A model generated the notes under the pieces. The model was not told where the DNA came from. It ran no database searches and was given only the letters and a program-made list of their open reading frames with translations. A DNA stretch of 64,000 bases from Epiperipatus broadwayi (lineage: Eukaryota; Onychophora; Udeonychophora; Euonychophora; Peripatidae). The translations under genes were made by a program, and so were the position numbers. How positions within the stretch are numbered: position 1 is the stretch's first letter; each line of letters opens with the position of its first letter. Location: contig JAQFVV010000999.1 of assembly GCA_028023455.1 (NCBI GenBank), forward strand, positions 64,001 to 128,000, written 5' to 3'. Positions 48,680 through 58,818 of the stretch are shown here, one piece after another.

Positions 48680-49252
48680 TCACTTATTGATACAATCTGG
48701 CCTTTTAAGTATCTCAATGGTTTCTCTAATTTTGCACTGGTAGAGATTATCACATCTGGATATGATCCTGGTACTAGAAAAATCAATTTTATGACGTGAA
48801 TCTATAGTATGGAGTGAGAGTGCTGATGATGATGAGTGTTGTTTAACTGCATTAGCATGCTCATCTCTCCTAACACTGATGCAATGATTACTCATACCTA
48901 TGTAAGAAGCTTTACAATTTTTACATGAGATTTGATAGACACCATGAGATTCAAGAGGGATAGAATCCTTAGGCTTGGTTATTATATTGCTGATCTTTTG
49001 ATGAGCAGAAAATGCTGTATCTATATTATAGCATTTTAATATACGTCCGATACTGTCTGTAGTTCCTTTTACATATGGAACACAAATCCTAATAGCTGAT
49101 TTATCATCTTTTTGTTTCCTATTTTGTCTATTTTGGGCTTGAAATAAGGCTTTTTTTATAAAAGGCCAGATTGTATCAATAAGCGAGATGATACATGCAA
49201 ACTTCCTCCTATTTGGAAAGATTTTTTTAAAAAACATTCCTAAAATTAACAT
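48680..49252 (-). pseudogene. PLE-1 C-terminal frame with GIY-YIG endonuclease
   Basis: The best-preserved PLE-1 frame. AFSAHQKISNIITKPKDSIP leads into VYQISCKNCKASYIGMS (GIY-equivalent strand, cysteine pair, YIG). VRRDEHANAVKQH is the arginine helix, and the frame ends ILKRPDCINK. The first ~30 residues of the open frame come from the inverted 3' tail of the opposite fragment, not from the protein, so the true relic starts near 49,150. No RT is present. Confidence 0.75.
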
Positions 49253-49337
49253 TTTTGCTATTAGTGGAATTTTAACGTTTTATTCAAATCAGTGATTGTA
49301 GCGCATCTACAACCATCTTTCTACCTTTAATAACTCT

Positions 49338-49380
49338 GGGGATGGCTTGTGTGACCAAGTTGAAATGTCAGTATATTAAT
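49338..49380 (+). ncRNA. hammerhead-like motif, PLE-1 (weak)
   Basis: ggatgg, hairpin cttg-tgtgac-caag (49,346-49,359), tt, gaaa, tgtc. It mirrors the 48.5 kb motif at the other end of the same insertion. Confidence 0.35.
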
Positions 49381-49828
49381 ATTAAAAGTTTTTAACACGG
49401 ATGAATCCGCTAAATATGTATTTTATATATTTAACCCATGCAAATCTTCGTTTTAACATATATATATATATATCATGAAATCAGAAATATCAAATAAATG
49501 CATTTTCAAGATGAATTGATATCTGGACAGATGGAAATACATACACTTATAGGTTACCTGAATAACCAATGAATATAGATGTTTTTATATCGATCAATTC
49601 AAACCCTGAAATGGATAACCAATGAACCTAGGATAAATTTGCTTATAGTATGGATTCAAACCTGGATTTGGATAACCATGAATAGAAATATATTTATTAT
49701 GCTTTAACTAACTTAAAATTATCTGGAATAATAGAAATGCCTTTGTCTGTAAAGAATATCTTCATACATGAGTAATTTAAGCCACATTACATGTGACAAC
49801 TACCTAAAAGACTACCAATCAGAATGAA

Positions 49829-50170
49829 GTGGAACTCTGAATTAAATACTATCAGTTGTCTTCATTATTATCTCTGTTGTCTTCATATACCACACTCCTC
49901 TCTGTGAATTAACTAATTAACTAAAAATGTAAATTGTTAAAAAACCTTGCATTCTTTATCCGTATTGTACTATTATTGGATGTATACCAAGAGACACAAT
50001 GGATTGTAAATGAAATATTTGTTTGAATTTAGTGGAACTCTGAATTAAATGCTATCAGTTGTCTTCATTATTCTCTCTGTTGTTGTCACATTTTGCACTC
50101 CTCTCTGTGAATTAATTAAATAACTAAAGATGTAAATTGTTAAAGAACTATTGAAATAAGGACTTTATTA
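49829..50170. repeat. tandem repeat inside the solo LTR, ~203 bp period
   Basis: gtggaactctgaattaaat starts at 49,829 and again at 50,032, each followed by ctatcagttgtcttcatt and cactcctctctgtgaatta. Confidence 0.8.
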
Positions 50171-50658
50171 TACTCTCAACAAATTACATTCTTTAATTCA
50201 TATTAAAATGTTATTGGAAGTAGGCTGAAAAGATACAAGGGACTGTCATTGAAATATTTTATTTGATGGACATTTAATGAAACCTGTTGTTAAATAAAAT
50301 TGTTGGTACTTAAAATTAATTTTAGTTATCCAGTTGTTCAGTTCTATTATTTTTGCATCACTTATCATTCATTGCACTTGTTCATGAGAATTTCATGCCT
50401 TCTGAGCTATGTCTGGCATAACTAGATCTACGTAAGTCAGATTCTAGTTAGATGGAACTCTATTGGTGCCATTTGGAAAAACAAACACAGAAATGTCTAG
50501 ATGCTTCCAGTCTCTATGGTGCTACATCCTCTGATGAGCAGAAAATATTGTTGTAGGGGGAGGATAACATCTGCATTGGAGAATGCCAATCGATAGTTCC
50601 TTCCCGCAACATGCTCATCAGGAAATTGTTACAACTGAGGTAATAAAGAGGTTGTGTG

Positions 50659-50665
50659 AGTCTGG

Positions 50666-50702
<37 letters not shown>

Positions 50703-50709
50703 CCAGACT

Positions 50710-50748
<39 letters not shown>
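50659..50748. repeat. (TA)n tracts with inverted copy of the LTR end
   Basis: The LTR end agtctggttata is followed by (TA)n and then by tataaccagact, its exact reverse complement, and then a second (TA)n. The whole can form a long hairpin. The inverted 12 bp probably arose by fold-back of the TA tract during repair or replication. Confidence 0.8.
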
Positions 50749-50749
<1 letters not shown>

Positions 50750-52205
50750 CAGTAAATAATAATAATCATAATATAAAGTATACTACTCAGAATTAGCTTA
50801 CAAAGTTATAAATATAAAAACATGCAGCAAAATTAAAACATCACAGTGTTATATACTTCAGCAATAAGAAGAACATTTGGAAATATAGCTTAAAAAAATG
50901 ACATCATAAAATGAATGGAAGATCTTTTATAGCTGTAAAAACCAATAAAAATTATGTTTTAAAGTTAATACCAATTCTCAATTGACCCAAATTTTCAAGG
51001 TATTATTGATATAAGCAAGTAGTCTTAAAAAAGATTTAAATAAGATTGGAATTAGAATCAATATCCTAAAATAAAGATATAGCAAAAAATATGATAAACA
51101 TATGGACCAAATATGTAAATTATAAAGATGTTTAAAATTTTCAGAAAATTGCAGTACCAATACTGTTAAGGAAAACAGTTTATACATAAAATATTAGAAA
51201 TAAGATATCAGAATTTTATCAGTTTTGTATAAAAATATTTCCAAGGTAATTTAAACTCGTCTAAAACAATCTTTGGATTTTAATCAACCTAAATACCAAG
51301 TTGAATTTAAGTGTGTTTTCATTAAAATGGAAAACAGAGCACATTGAAAAAAGATATAGAAAAGACTTGATAATGAAAGGTGCCATTGATTTGTTTATTA
51401 TAAAAAAAGGATTCTTTAAGCATCAACATTTAGACCCAGAGTATTGGTTGTAAAGAATCTTTATATCAAAATGCATAATCAAAATATTCTACAGCAGTAT
51501 GGGCAGAAATATTTTATAAATAAAAATGAAAAGTAAAGAGACATAAGTATTGTAGATTTTTGTATATAATATAATTACAGTCGCTAATAATGCTTCAGGG
51601 TCTCTTGGAAAGGAGTAAAAATTATCAGATAAAGGTAAGAAATGCTAAAAAATTCTACAGTAACATTTATTGGATTTTTTTTTTTCTATGTGTCATAGCA
51701 TCGGCCGGGACGCGAACCCACAACCGTCTGCAAACAACTACTTGCTTGCATGGCAGCTGCGATACCTCTCGGCTAACAACGCAAGACACATTTATCGGAT
51801 TTTTCTCAGGTTATTTAAATATTTGTTGATAAATGATAAATTACACAAAGTTACAGTTACAAGTCTTATATTATTAAAACAGTCTGAATTATAATGACAA
51901 TGTGTTTATACAATTAAACATAAATGGTGTGTTTTTATTAGCAGTGTCTTAAAATTAAACATAAATATGCCTACATGTTTGGATAGGATTTTTATTAAAT
52001 GTAATTTACCAATTTTTATTTATGAATATGAGCTTTGAATTCTTAGTCAAAAAGAATTACAAAAACTTGTCACCATTCACTGAATTATAGATTAAGAAGA
52101 TGCGATTGAAAATGAAATTCATGGCCAGAGAATGATCAAGTGTTACTAACTTCATTGAAAGAATCAAAACTGATGTTAAACTGGGCTGGACATAATGAAA
52201 ATGAA
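50749..52205 (+). mobile_element. RTE-like LINE, plus copy of the inverted duplicated block
   Basis: Collinear with 26,147-24,690 on the other strand, starting acagtaaa after a TA tract. Near 52,015-52,200 the plus strand encodes decayed RTE C-terminal motifs (FIYEYEL, then SVTNFIERIK, then GWT). It contains SINE copy 6. The coding frame is broken many times. Confidence 0.7.
51680..51787 (-). mobile_element. tRNA-derived SINE, copy 6
   Basis: Reverse-oriented copy with B box (gggttcgcgtccc on the minus strand), flanked by acattta(t/c)-type 17 bp duplications (51,663-51,679 and 51,788-51,804, one difference). It sits inside the LINE copy. The collinear site in the 24.7-26.1 kb copy is empty. 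Confidence 0.9.
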
Positions 52206-52460
52206 AGACCATAAGGACTTAACTGAGTGTAAGTATATAGTTCATAATTATTTGATTATTAGCCTCTCATCTCCCAGAAATAAAGTTGATGTGTTTGTGG
52301 GTATATAGGTGCAAGGATCCTAGATAATTGTTTTTCTCCATTGTGATAACCTAGCTAACCCATTATTATACCTGGTAAAATTCAGTTTCATAACATATGG
52401 CACGACAAATTACGGGGTACCAACATACACATCAATATTAGATTCAAGACTTGTTTCATT

Positions 52461-52463
<3 letters not shown>

Positions 52464-52538
<75 letters not shown>

Positions 52539-52556
52539 TATATATATATATATATA
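52464..52556. repeat. (TA)n with a (TAAA)n patch
   Basis: A TA run of about 65 bp, then taaataaataaa, then more TA. It adjoins the hairpin at 52,556. Confidence 0.9.
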
Positions 52557-52775
52557 ATTATTCAATAATTAATACAGTAAAACAATATTTAAAAACAACA
52601 ACAAAAACAAATATATACCAATTTAATAGAAGTACTTTCAACTATCTATGTAGTCATTATCAACTAGATTCAAATTAATAGTTGAAAGTACTTCTATTAA
52701 ATTGGTATATATTTGTTTTTTTTTTTGTTTGTTTTTTTAAATATTGTTTTACTATATTAATTATTGAATAATTAT
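52552..52775. repeat. ~220 bp near-palindrome with PLE-type hammerhead motif
   Basis: Arms of roughly 100 bp (aattattcaataattaata ... and its complement near 52,750-52,775) surround agaagtactttcaact and its complement tagttgaaagtacttct. It has the same layout as 3,007-3,179. I infer an inverted pair of PLE-3 terminal repeats between TA tracts. Confidence 0.75.
52619..52677 (-). ncRNA. hammerhead-like motif (PLE-3 type)
   Basis: Minus strand: aattt pairs with aaatt and tag with cta as a two-part stem I. Core 1 is ttgataa. The stem II region is gacta-c..-tag. GAAA follows, then agtact as palindromic stem III. It matches the 23,531 motif in all parts. Core 1 carries two changes, so activity is doubtful. 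Confidence 0.45.
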
Positions 52776-53471
52776 ATATATTTTATTATAATTGGAATAC
52801 AGACATTGATTAATATATATATATATATACATATTGTGACAGATATACTGTCTTTCATATATTTATGCAAAAGATCCCCCCCCCATTCAAAATGTCTAGC
52901 GTGATTCAGTCTAATTGGAAACGCAATAAAGTTGTGATTCGTTGAAAATGAAAAATAAAATCATATTTTTGATTTTTAGTATTGATGGATTTAAATAAAA
53001 TGTTATATCGTCTTATTTTATTTTTTTTTTTATCTGTCTCAATAAAAAAAAGAAAGAAATTAATTATCCAATCATTAAAAAGAAAGAAAAAGGATACTTG
53101 AGTTAAACTGAGGCAGTATTCAAATTAGACACGTCGTTGAAGAAAGAAGAAATTTTTTTTCTCTCTATCGTCTTACACAGAGGGCTTTAACAAAACGTGA
53201 AAATAAAAATAAAAAGTTTTACTAGAGAAATTATAATGAAACTGGAATAAATTAAGAGCTTCACTCTCTCCACGCTGTGCCATGACTTTCCATTAATAAA
53301 ATAACCCGCCTTCGTTTGAATAAAATGGACCGTAAAACTGGAAGGTAATTTTTATAAAATACTAAAACATAATAATCAAATATTACAAAGTGAATTTTTC
53401 GAACTAATTGCGTAGAATTTGTTCAATAAATATTAAGACATCTTTATTATACTTTTATGTTTGACCGAATT

Positions 53472-54470
53472 ATAGATATTTAACTGCTTCTAAACTTATT
53501 ATAATGTAATGAAGTTTATGTGTAAGAATATGCTTCTACATTTGGCTAAAATATAAATGCTTCAATTATCAAATGATAAATACTCTATAAATCATAGATA
53601 TTTAACTGCTTCTAAACTTATTATAATGTAATGAAGTTTATGTGTAAGAATATGCTTCTACATTTGGCTAAAATATAAATGCTTCAATTATCAAATGATA
53701 AATACTCTATAAATCATAGATATTTAACTGCTTCTAAACTTATTATAATGTAATGAAGTTTATGTGTAAGAATATGCTTCTACATTTGGCTAAAATATAA
53801 ATGCTTCAATTATCAAATGATAAATACTCTATAAATCATAGATATTTAACTGCTTCTAAACTCATTATAATGTAATGAAGTTTATGTGTAAGAATATGCT
53901 TCTACATTTGGCTAAAATATAAATGCTTCAATTATCAAATGATAAATACTCTATAAATCATAGATATTTAATTGCTTCTAAATTCATTATAATGTAATGA
54001 AGTTTATGTGTAAGAATATGCTTCTACGTTTGGCTAAAATATAAATGCTTCAATTATCAAATGATAAATACTCAATAAACCATAAATATTTAACTGCTTC
54101 TGAACTTATTATAATGTAATAAAGTTTATGTGTAAGAATATGCTTCTACATTTGGCTAAAATATAAATGCCTCAATTATCAAATGATAAATACTCTATAA
54201 ATCATAAATATTTAACTGCTTTTAAACTCATTGTAATGTAATAAAGTTTATGTGTGAGGATATGCTTCTACATTTGGCTAAAATATAAATGCCTCAATTA
54301 TCAAATGATAAGATACTCTATAAATCATAAATACTTATCTGCTTCTAAATTTACTATAACGTCACAAAGATTATGTGTAAAAAATATACTTCCATACTTG
54401 GTTAGAGTATGAATGTTTTAATTATCAAATGATAAGATAACGAAATGTTATATAAATCATAAATGTTTAA
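53472..54470 (+). repeat. 122 bp minisatellite in LTR 1, ~8 copies
   Basis: Units start atagatatttaactgcttct at 53,472, 53,594, 53,716, 53,838, 53,960, 54,082, 54,204 and 54,326. The first five are almost identical and the last ones are progressively diverged. Confidence 0.9.
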
Positions 54471-54481
54471 TTACTACCAAA

Positions 54482-55275
54482 TTTCTTCTCATAAAAAAAA
54501 TTAATGAACTATCATTGAATTAGGATATTCATAGTTTTCTTCTCTCAAGTGAATTCAAAATGAACTATTAAATGAATTCGGAATGAATTATTGTTAAACC
54601 AGAATGATCCCAAGCTTTTCCCATAAAAGAATTAATGAACTATCATTGAATTAGGATATTCATAATTTTCTTCTCTCAAGTGAAGTCAAAATGAACTATT
54701 AAATGAATTCGGAATGAATTATTGTTAAACCAGAATAATCCCAAGCTTTTTCCCATAAAAGAATTAATGAACTATCATTGAATTAGGATATTCATAATTT
54801 TCTTCTCTCAAGTGAATTCAAAATGAACTATTAAATGAATTCGGAATGAATTATTGTTAAACCAGAATAATCCCAAGCTTTTCCCATAAAAGAATTAATG
54901 AACTATCATTGAATTAGGATATTCATAATTTTCTTCTCTCAAGTGAAGTCAAAATGAACTATTAAATGAATTCGGAATGAATTATTGTTAAACCAGAATA
55001 ATCCCAAGCTTTTCCCATAAAAGAATTAATGAACTATCATTGAATTAGGATATTCATAATTTTCTTCTCTCAAGTGAATTCAAAATGAACTATTAAATGA
55101 ATTCGGAATGAATTATTGTTAAACCAGAATAATCCCAAGCTTTTCCCATAAAAGAATTAATGAACTATCATTGAATTAGGATATTCATAATTTTCTTCTC
55201 TTAAGTGAACTCAAAATGAACCATTAAATGAATTCAAAATGAATTATTACTAAACCAGAATGTTTACAAGTTTAT
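54482..55275 (+). repeat. ~131 bp minisatellite in LTR 1, ~6 copies
   Basis: Units start ataaaagaattaatgaacta at 54,491 (variant), 54,623, 54,755, 54,886, 55,017 and 55,148, with a diverged end near 55,275. Confidence 0.9.
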
Positions 55276-55703
55276 TCTCATTGAGGAATTAATGAACTAT
55301 TGTTGAAATTGCAAATTAATTGTTATCTAATAAATTGTTGTTACTCAAAATTAAATTGGTTGTCCATTTATCCCATTCTATTTTGTTTATCTATCACATC
55401 ACTCACCAATTATAGCATTGGTTCATGAGAATCTCATGTTCTCTGAGCTACGTCTGACATAGCTAGACCAAGGCCAGTCAGGTTGTAGTAAGACAGAACT
55501 CTAATGGCGCTGTTTGGAAAACCAAACATATAAATGTTTAGATGTTCCCAGTCTCTATAGTACTACATCCTCTGATGAGCAGGAAATATTGTTGTAGGTG
55601 CCATTAACATCTGCACTAGGAATGTCAATTGATAATTCCTTCCTACAGCATGCTCATCAGAAAATTGTTACAACTGAGGTAATAAAACGGTTGTATGGCG
55701 GTC

Positions 55704-55960
55704 CGGTTACATTTGGCGTCCAACTGTGAGGCTTTACCTGGATAAACTATTTTTAGTTCCCCTACATTCCCCCCCCCCCCCCTCTTTACCTGCTAAACTA
55801 CTTTTAGTTCTCCGGTTACATTTGGCGTCCAACTGTGAGGCTTTACCTGGATAAACTATTTTTAGTTCTCCGGTTACATTTGTCTTTCAACTGTGAGGTT
55901 TTATTCAGCTAGCCTAACCATAGGCACTTATTACATTGCCACCTTACTGTGAAGTCCGAT
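55704..55960 (+). promoter_or_regulatory. primer-binding-site-like segment, repeated
   Basis: ggttacatttggcgtccaac and the following tgtgaggctttacctggata occur at 55,705 and again at 55,815. A partial third copy is at 55,869 (ttacatttgtctttcaactg), and a looser relative is at 55,933 (ttacattgccaccttactgt). The first copy is where minus-strand priming by a tRNA is expected. The extra copies reproduce the LTR-end/PBS junction within the internal region. The matching tRNA is not identified. Confidence 0.6.
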
Positions 55961-56484
55961 CTAGCTAGCCTACTAATAAGCATAAGCAGATCACGATTCT
56001 GTGATATGAACAGTGCATATGATGTGGTGATGTAAGTTGTTCAGGAAGGATAAAGAAATAAAAGTTTAAAAGAAAAACAAAACAAAAATGAATGGCATAA
56101 AGAATGAAACGGGCATTTCAAAGAAGATGGAGTAGGGTCATGGTGTGGATGGAGAGAGAAGCTTACTAAGGTAGAAAACAAAGGAAAAATGGTGAACATA
56201 GAAACTCCGGAAACAGAAAAGAAATCGCATGAAAACTCAGATCAAAGATCAAGAAAAATGATGAATACAGAAAGCATGGAGGACCTCCTGAGAAAGAAGA
56301 TAAGCACGAAGCAGAAGCAGATGAGGAATCAGAGATAAACAAGGGAGAAGACTACATTAACCCAGTAATTGAAATTATAAAAGCAGACCATAAACAAAGA
56401 GAAGAAGATAACAAAAAAAGAGATAAACAAAGAGAAGAAGATATCAAACAGAGAGAAGAAGATAAAAAACAAATTATAGAAGCA

Positions 56485-57582
56485 GTGGAAAAACAGAATG
56501 AAAAGTTCAACCAGTTAATGAAAAAAATAACTCAGTCTAAAAAATTGGATGAGGAAGAAACTTTGGAATTTCCAACCAAAGATATTTTAAAGGAATCACA
56601 AATTGAATACCCTAATACTGATGAAGTAAAATTTGAGATTGTTAAAAAGGAAGAAATTGAAATTACAAAGAGTGATCTTGAAATTGTCAGTCTACCTTCA
56701 GGAAAACTTCTGATTATGGAATATACCTCTAAAATTGAAAATAAAGAAACAGTATATACAGAAGCTGAGAATGAAATTGTATCAAATACAGTAAAAGAGT
56801 TTCAAATGGATGAAAATGAATCTAATAAAGCAAAATTAAAATCTTCTGATCTTCAAGAAGATGAAAAACGTGAAAATGAACATAATCAAAATATAACAAA
56901 GGGACTGTCCAATATAGAAGAAAATGTTTCAGAAAAATTGTCTGATATATGCTATGAAATAGTAAAGGAGATAGAGAAAGGAACCATAAAATGGAAAGAA
57001 AAGTGTGTTAGTCCTCAGCCATATATAAAAATTATAAACAAAAGCTTAATAAACTCAAATCAAAAATTGAGTACAGAAAAAAAATATATAAAGACAGTTA
57101 TTAAAAATATAGTTGCTTACGCAGGAAAAGACACCAAAAAGGAATCTGAAAACTCAGGATTTATAAGTGTGAAAGAAATTAAGCAACAAGAAACTTTTAT
57201 AAATACTAAAAAAATAATTATTATGGCAGAAGAACCATTTAAAAATAAACTTTTATGTAAAAATGAAATACCACCATGGAAGAGGAACAGGAGAAAATTC
57301 ACAGATGGTAAAAATGAAATACCACCATGGAAGAGGAACAGGAGAAAATTCACAGATGGTGTTCATGGTCCATATCGGACGCGTATAATTAGAAGATCAA
57401 ACAGTAACAAGGATCTCCAAAGAGAATACAGAAGTGAAGAAGCAAGACACCACAGTAATGTTGAACATGATAAATTTTCAACAAAGAGACGATCCAGAAG
57501 TATGTCACCTCATAATATAAAAGAGGACTATAGGAGAACTGATCATGATCCTCAGTCTCTCCAAACCAGGTTGCAGTTATGA
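56485..57582 (+). CDS. LARD-like element ORF, unit 1: Lys/Glu-rich protein, function unknown
   Basis: 365 codons from a GTG at 56,485. The frame is open back to a stop at 56,230 but has no ATG in that stretch. An ATG in good context at 56,189 is in another frame because of two single-base insertions relative to unit 2, so this copy is probably frameshifted near its start. The protein begins with a coiled-coil-like charged segment (KQREED repeats upstream, then EKQNEKFNQLMKKI). A long acidic, threonine/serine-poor middle follows. Near residues 255-290 it has two tandem 17-residue copies starting KNEIPPWKRNRRKF, then a basic, arginine/serine-rich tail (KRRSRSMSPHN). No zinc knuckle or enzyme motif is visible. 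A gag-like nucleic-acid-binding role is possible but is inference. Confidence 0.6.
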   Translation: MEKQNEKFNQLMKKITQSKKLDEEETLEFPTKDILKESQIEYPNTDEVKFEIVKKEEIEITKSDLEIVSLPSGKLLIMEYTSKIENKETVYTEAENEIVSNTVKEFQMDENESNKAKLKSSDLQEDEKRENEHNQNITKGLSNIEENVSEKLSDICYEIVKEIEKGTIKWKEKCVSPQPYIKIINKSLINSNQKLSTEKKYIKTVIKNIVAYAGKDTKKESENSGFISVKEIKQQETFINTKKIIIMAEEPFKNKLLCKNEIPPWKRNRRKFTDGKNEIPPWKRNRRKFTDGVHGPYRTRIIRRSNSNKDLQREYRSEEARHHSNVEHDKFSTKRRSRSMSPHNIKEDYRRTDHDPQSLQTRLQL

Positions 57583-58164
57583 TTCAGAATAAAATAGAGA
57601 TAGCTGATGGAAAAAGTTTGTGAGTGTGATGTAGTGATGCATGAACTTGTGTTTTTCATGTTGAGATGGTGGATGATTGAGCAGAGCTGCTTGGATGCAT
57701 TGTGTTATGATGCTCCGAAGTATATGCTCGGCACTATCCCGACCTGGATGTTGTGCTTCAAGAGTAGTCCAGCAGTGCGTATATATAGGTCTCATGGATA
57801 GACCTTGGTCTCATGGATAGGCCAAATGATAGCCCCTAAGACTCACTGGAGCTGAGCAGGGTTGGCTGAGTGCCAAATTGATTTTTTTTTTCTCTGGCTC
57901 CTACTCTTGGTTGGATGATGCTTCTAGGTACAAGAGAGGTAGTGCTTAAAAATGAGATATTTTCTCGTGACGTCATGAGGCGGTGTGTACTGGTAGTTTG
58001 TGCTTGGCCATCTATTTGTCCCGACATTGGAGGCTATGGTTCATGTATTCACTTTTCCAGCTCATCTTACCCATTCATCAGCATATCTAAAACCAGGCAG
58101 TACTGAGAAATAATGTGTATAGTATATGGAATGAAATCGTACTTCCAGGCGATTTCATCCCAAA
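57583..58164 (+). other. 3' noncoding part of internal region, unit 1
   Basis: About 580 bp between the ORF stop and the polypurine tract. Higher G+C than the rest of the window and conserved between units. Several overlapping frames are open on both strands, but none resembles a known protein. It includes a tandem duplication ggtctcatggataga/ggc (57,788-57,825). Confidence 0.6.
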
Positions 58165-58180
58165 AGTTGGTGAGGGGTAA
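58165..58180 (+). promoter_or_regulatory. polypurine tract, unit 1
   Basis: agttggtgaggggtaa directly abuts TGTGACAG of the next LTR, the expected position for plus-strand priming. The same sequence precedes LTR 3. Confidence 0.7.
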
Positions 58181-58818
58181 TGTGACAGATATACTGTCTT
58201 TCATATATTTATGCAAAAGATCCCCCCCCCATTCAAAATGTCTAGCGTGATTCAGTCTAATTGGAAACGCAATAAAGTTGTGATTCTTTAAAAATGAAAA
58301 ATAAAATCATATTTTTGATTTTTAGTATTGATGGATTTAAATAGAATGTTATATCGTCTTATTTTATTTTTTTTTTTATCTGTCTCAATAAAAAAAAAAA
58401 AAGAAATTAATTATCCAATCATTAAAAAGAAAGAAAAAGGATACTTGAGTTAAACTGAGGCAGTATTCAAATTAGACACGTCGTTGAAGAAAGAAGAAAT
58501 TTTTTTTCTCTCTATCGTCTTACACAGAGGGCTTTAACAAAACGTGAAAATAAAAATAAAAAGTTTTACTAGAGAAATTATAATGAAACTGGAATAAATT
58601 AAGAGCTTCACTCTCTCCACGCTGTGCCATGACTTTCCATTAATAAAATAACCTGCCTTCGTTTGAATAAAATGGACCGTAAAACTGGAAGGTAATTTTT
58701 ATAAAATACTAAAACATAATAATCAAATATTACAAAGTGAATTTTTCGAACTAATTGCGTAGAATTTGTTCAATAAATATTAAGACATCTTTATTATACT
58801 TTTATGTTTGACCGAATT

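Larger units (their letters stand above)
48440..49455. mobile_element. PLE-1 insertion nested in the solo LTR (inverted ends)
   Basis: The minus-strand part (about 49,160 to 48,440) carries the GIY-YIG frame and 3' tail. The plus-strand part (about 49,161-49,455) repeats the last part of the same element in the opposite sense. Both outer ends show the PLE-1 terminal motif (gcgggttcattcatg at 48,456-48,470; cggatgaatccgc at 49,398-49,410) beside TA tracts. This is the same outward-facing arrangement as at 7.0-9.6 kb. Confidence 0.8.
46668..50670 (+). mobile_element. solo LTR related to the 52.8-64 kb element, with nested PLE-1
   Basis: It starts tgaaacaaatatactg, then a C-run and a ctagcatgatt segment. 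These parallel the start of the LTRs at 52,835 and 58,181 (tgtgacagatatactg, C-run, ctagcgtgattc). Its last ~330 bp (50,340-50,670) match the last ~330 bp of those LTRs, including cctctgatgagcag(a/g)aaata and the aactgaggtaataaa end. It lies inside (TA)n on both sides and no internal region follows, so it is a solo LTR. Removing the ~1 kb PLE-1 leaves about 3.0 kb, close to the 2.87 kb of the intact LTRs. Its middle contains its own minisatellites, unrelated in sequence to those of the other LTRs. Confidence 0.8.
52835..55711 (+). repeat. LTR 1 (~2.88 kb)
   Basis: Ends TGTGAC...GTTACA. After ~640 bp of unique sequence it contains a 122 bp minisatellite and a 131 bp minisatellite. About 400 bp of unique sequence follow, with aataaa (55,681-55,686) 30 bp before the end. 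That is a plausible polyadenylation signal in the R region. Confidence 0.85.
52835..58180 (+). mobile_element. LARD-like LTR element, unit 1 (LTR plus internal)
   Basis: LTR 52,835-55,711 (starts TGTGACAG, ends GGTTACA) followed by an internal region 55,712-58,180. The internal region starts with a primer-binding-site-like tggcgtccaactgtgagg two bases after the LTR. It ends with a purine-rich ggtgaggggtaa immediately before the next LTR. Only one ORF is present; I find no protease, RT, RNase H or integrase motif. The element must depend on enzymes of another element, as LARDs do. (TA)n precedes the first LTR. Unit 2 follows directly, sharing the LTR at 58,181. Confidence 0.85.

Noticed and set aside
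53472-55275. Regularly spaced repeats resembling a CRISPR array
   Set aside because: Units are 122 and 131 bp with no unique spacers and lie inside LTRs of an animal retroelement. They are minisatellites.
57577-58106. Open frames on both strands after the LARD-like ORF
   Set aside because: They are repeated in both units because the DNA is, overlap each other on opposite strands and show no known motif. I treat the segment as 3' noncoding.
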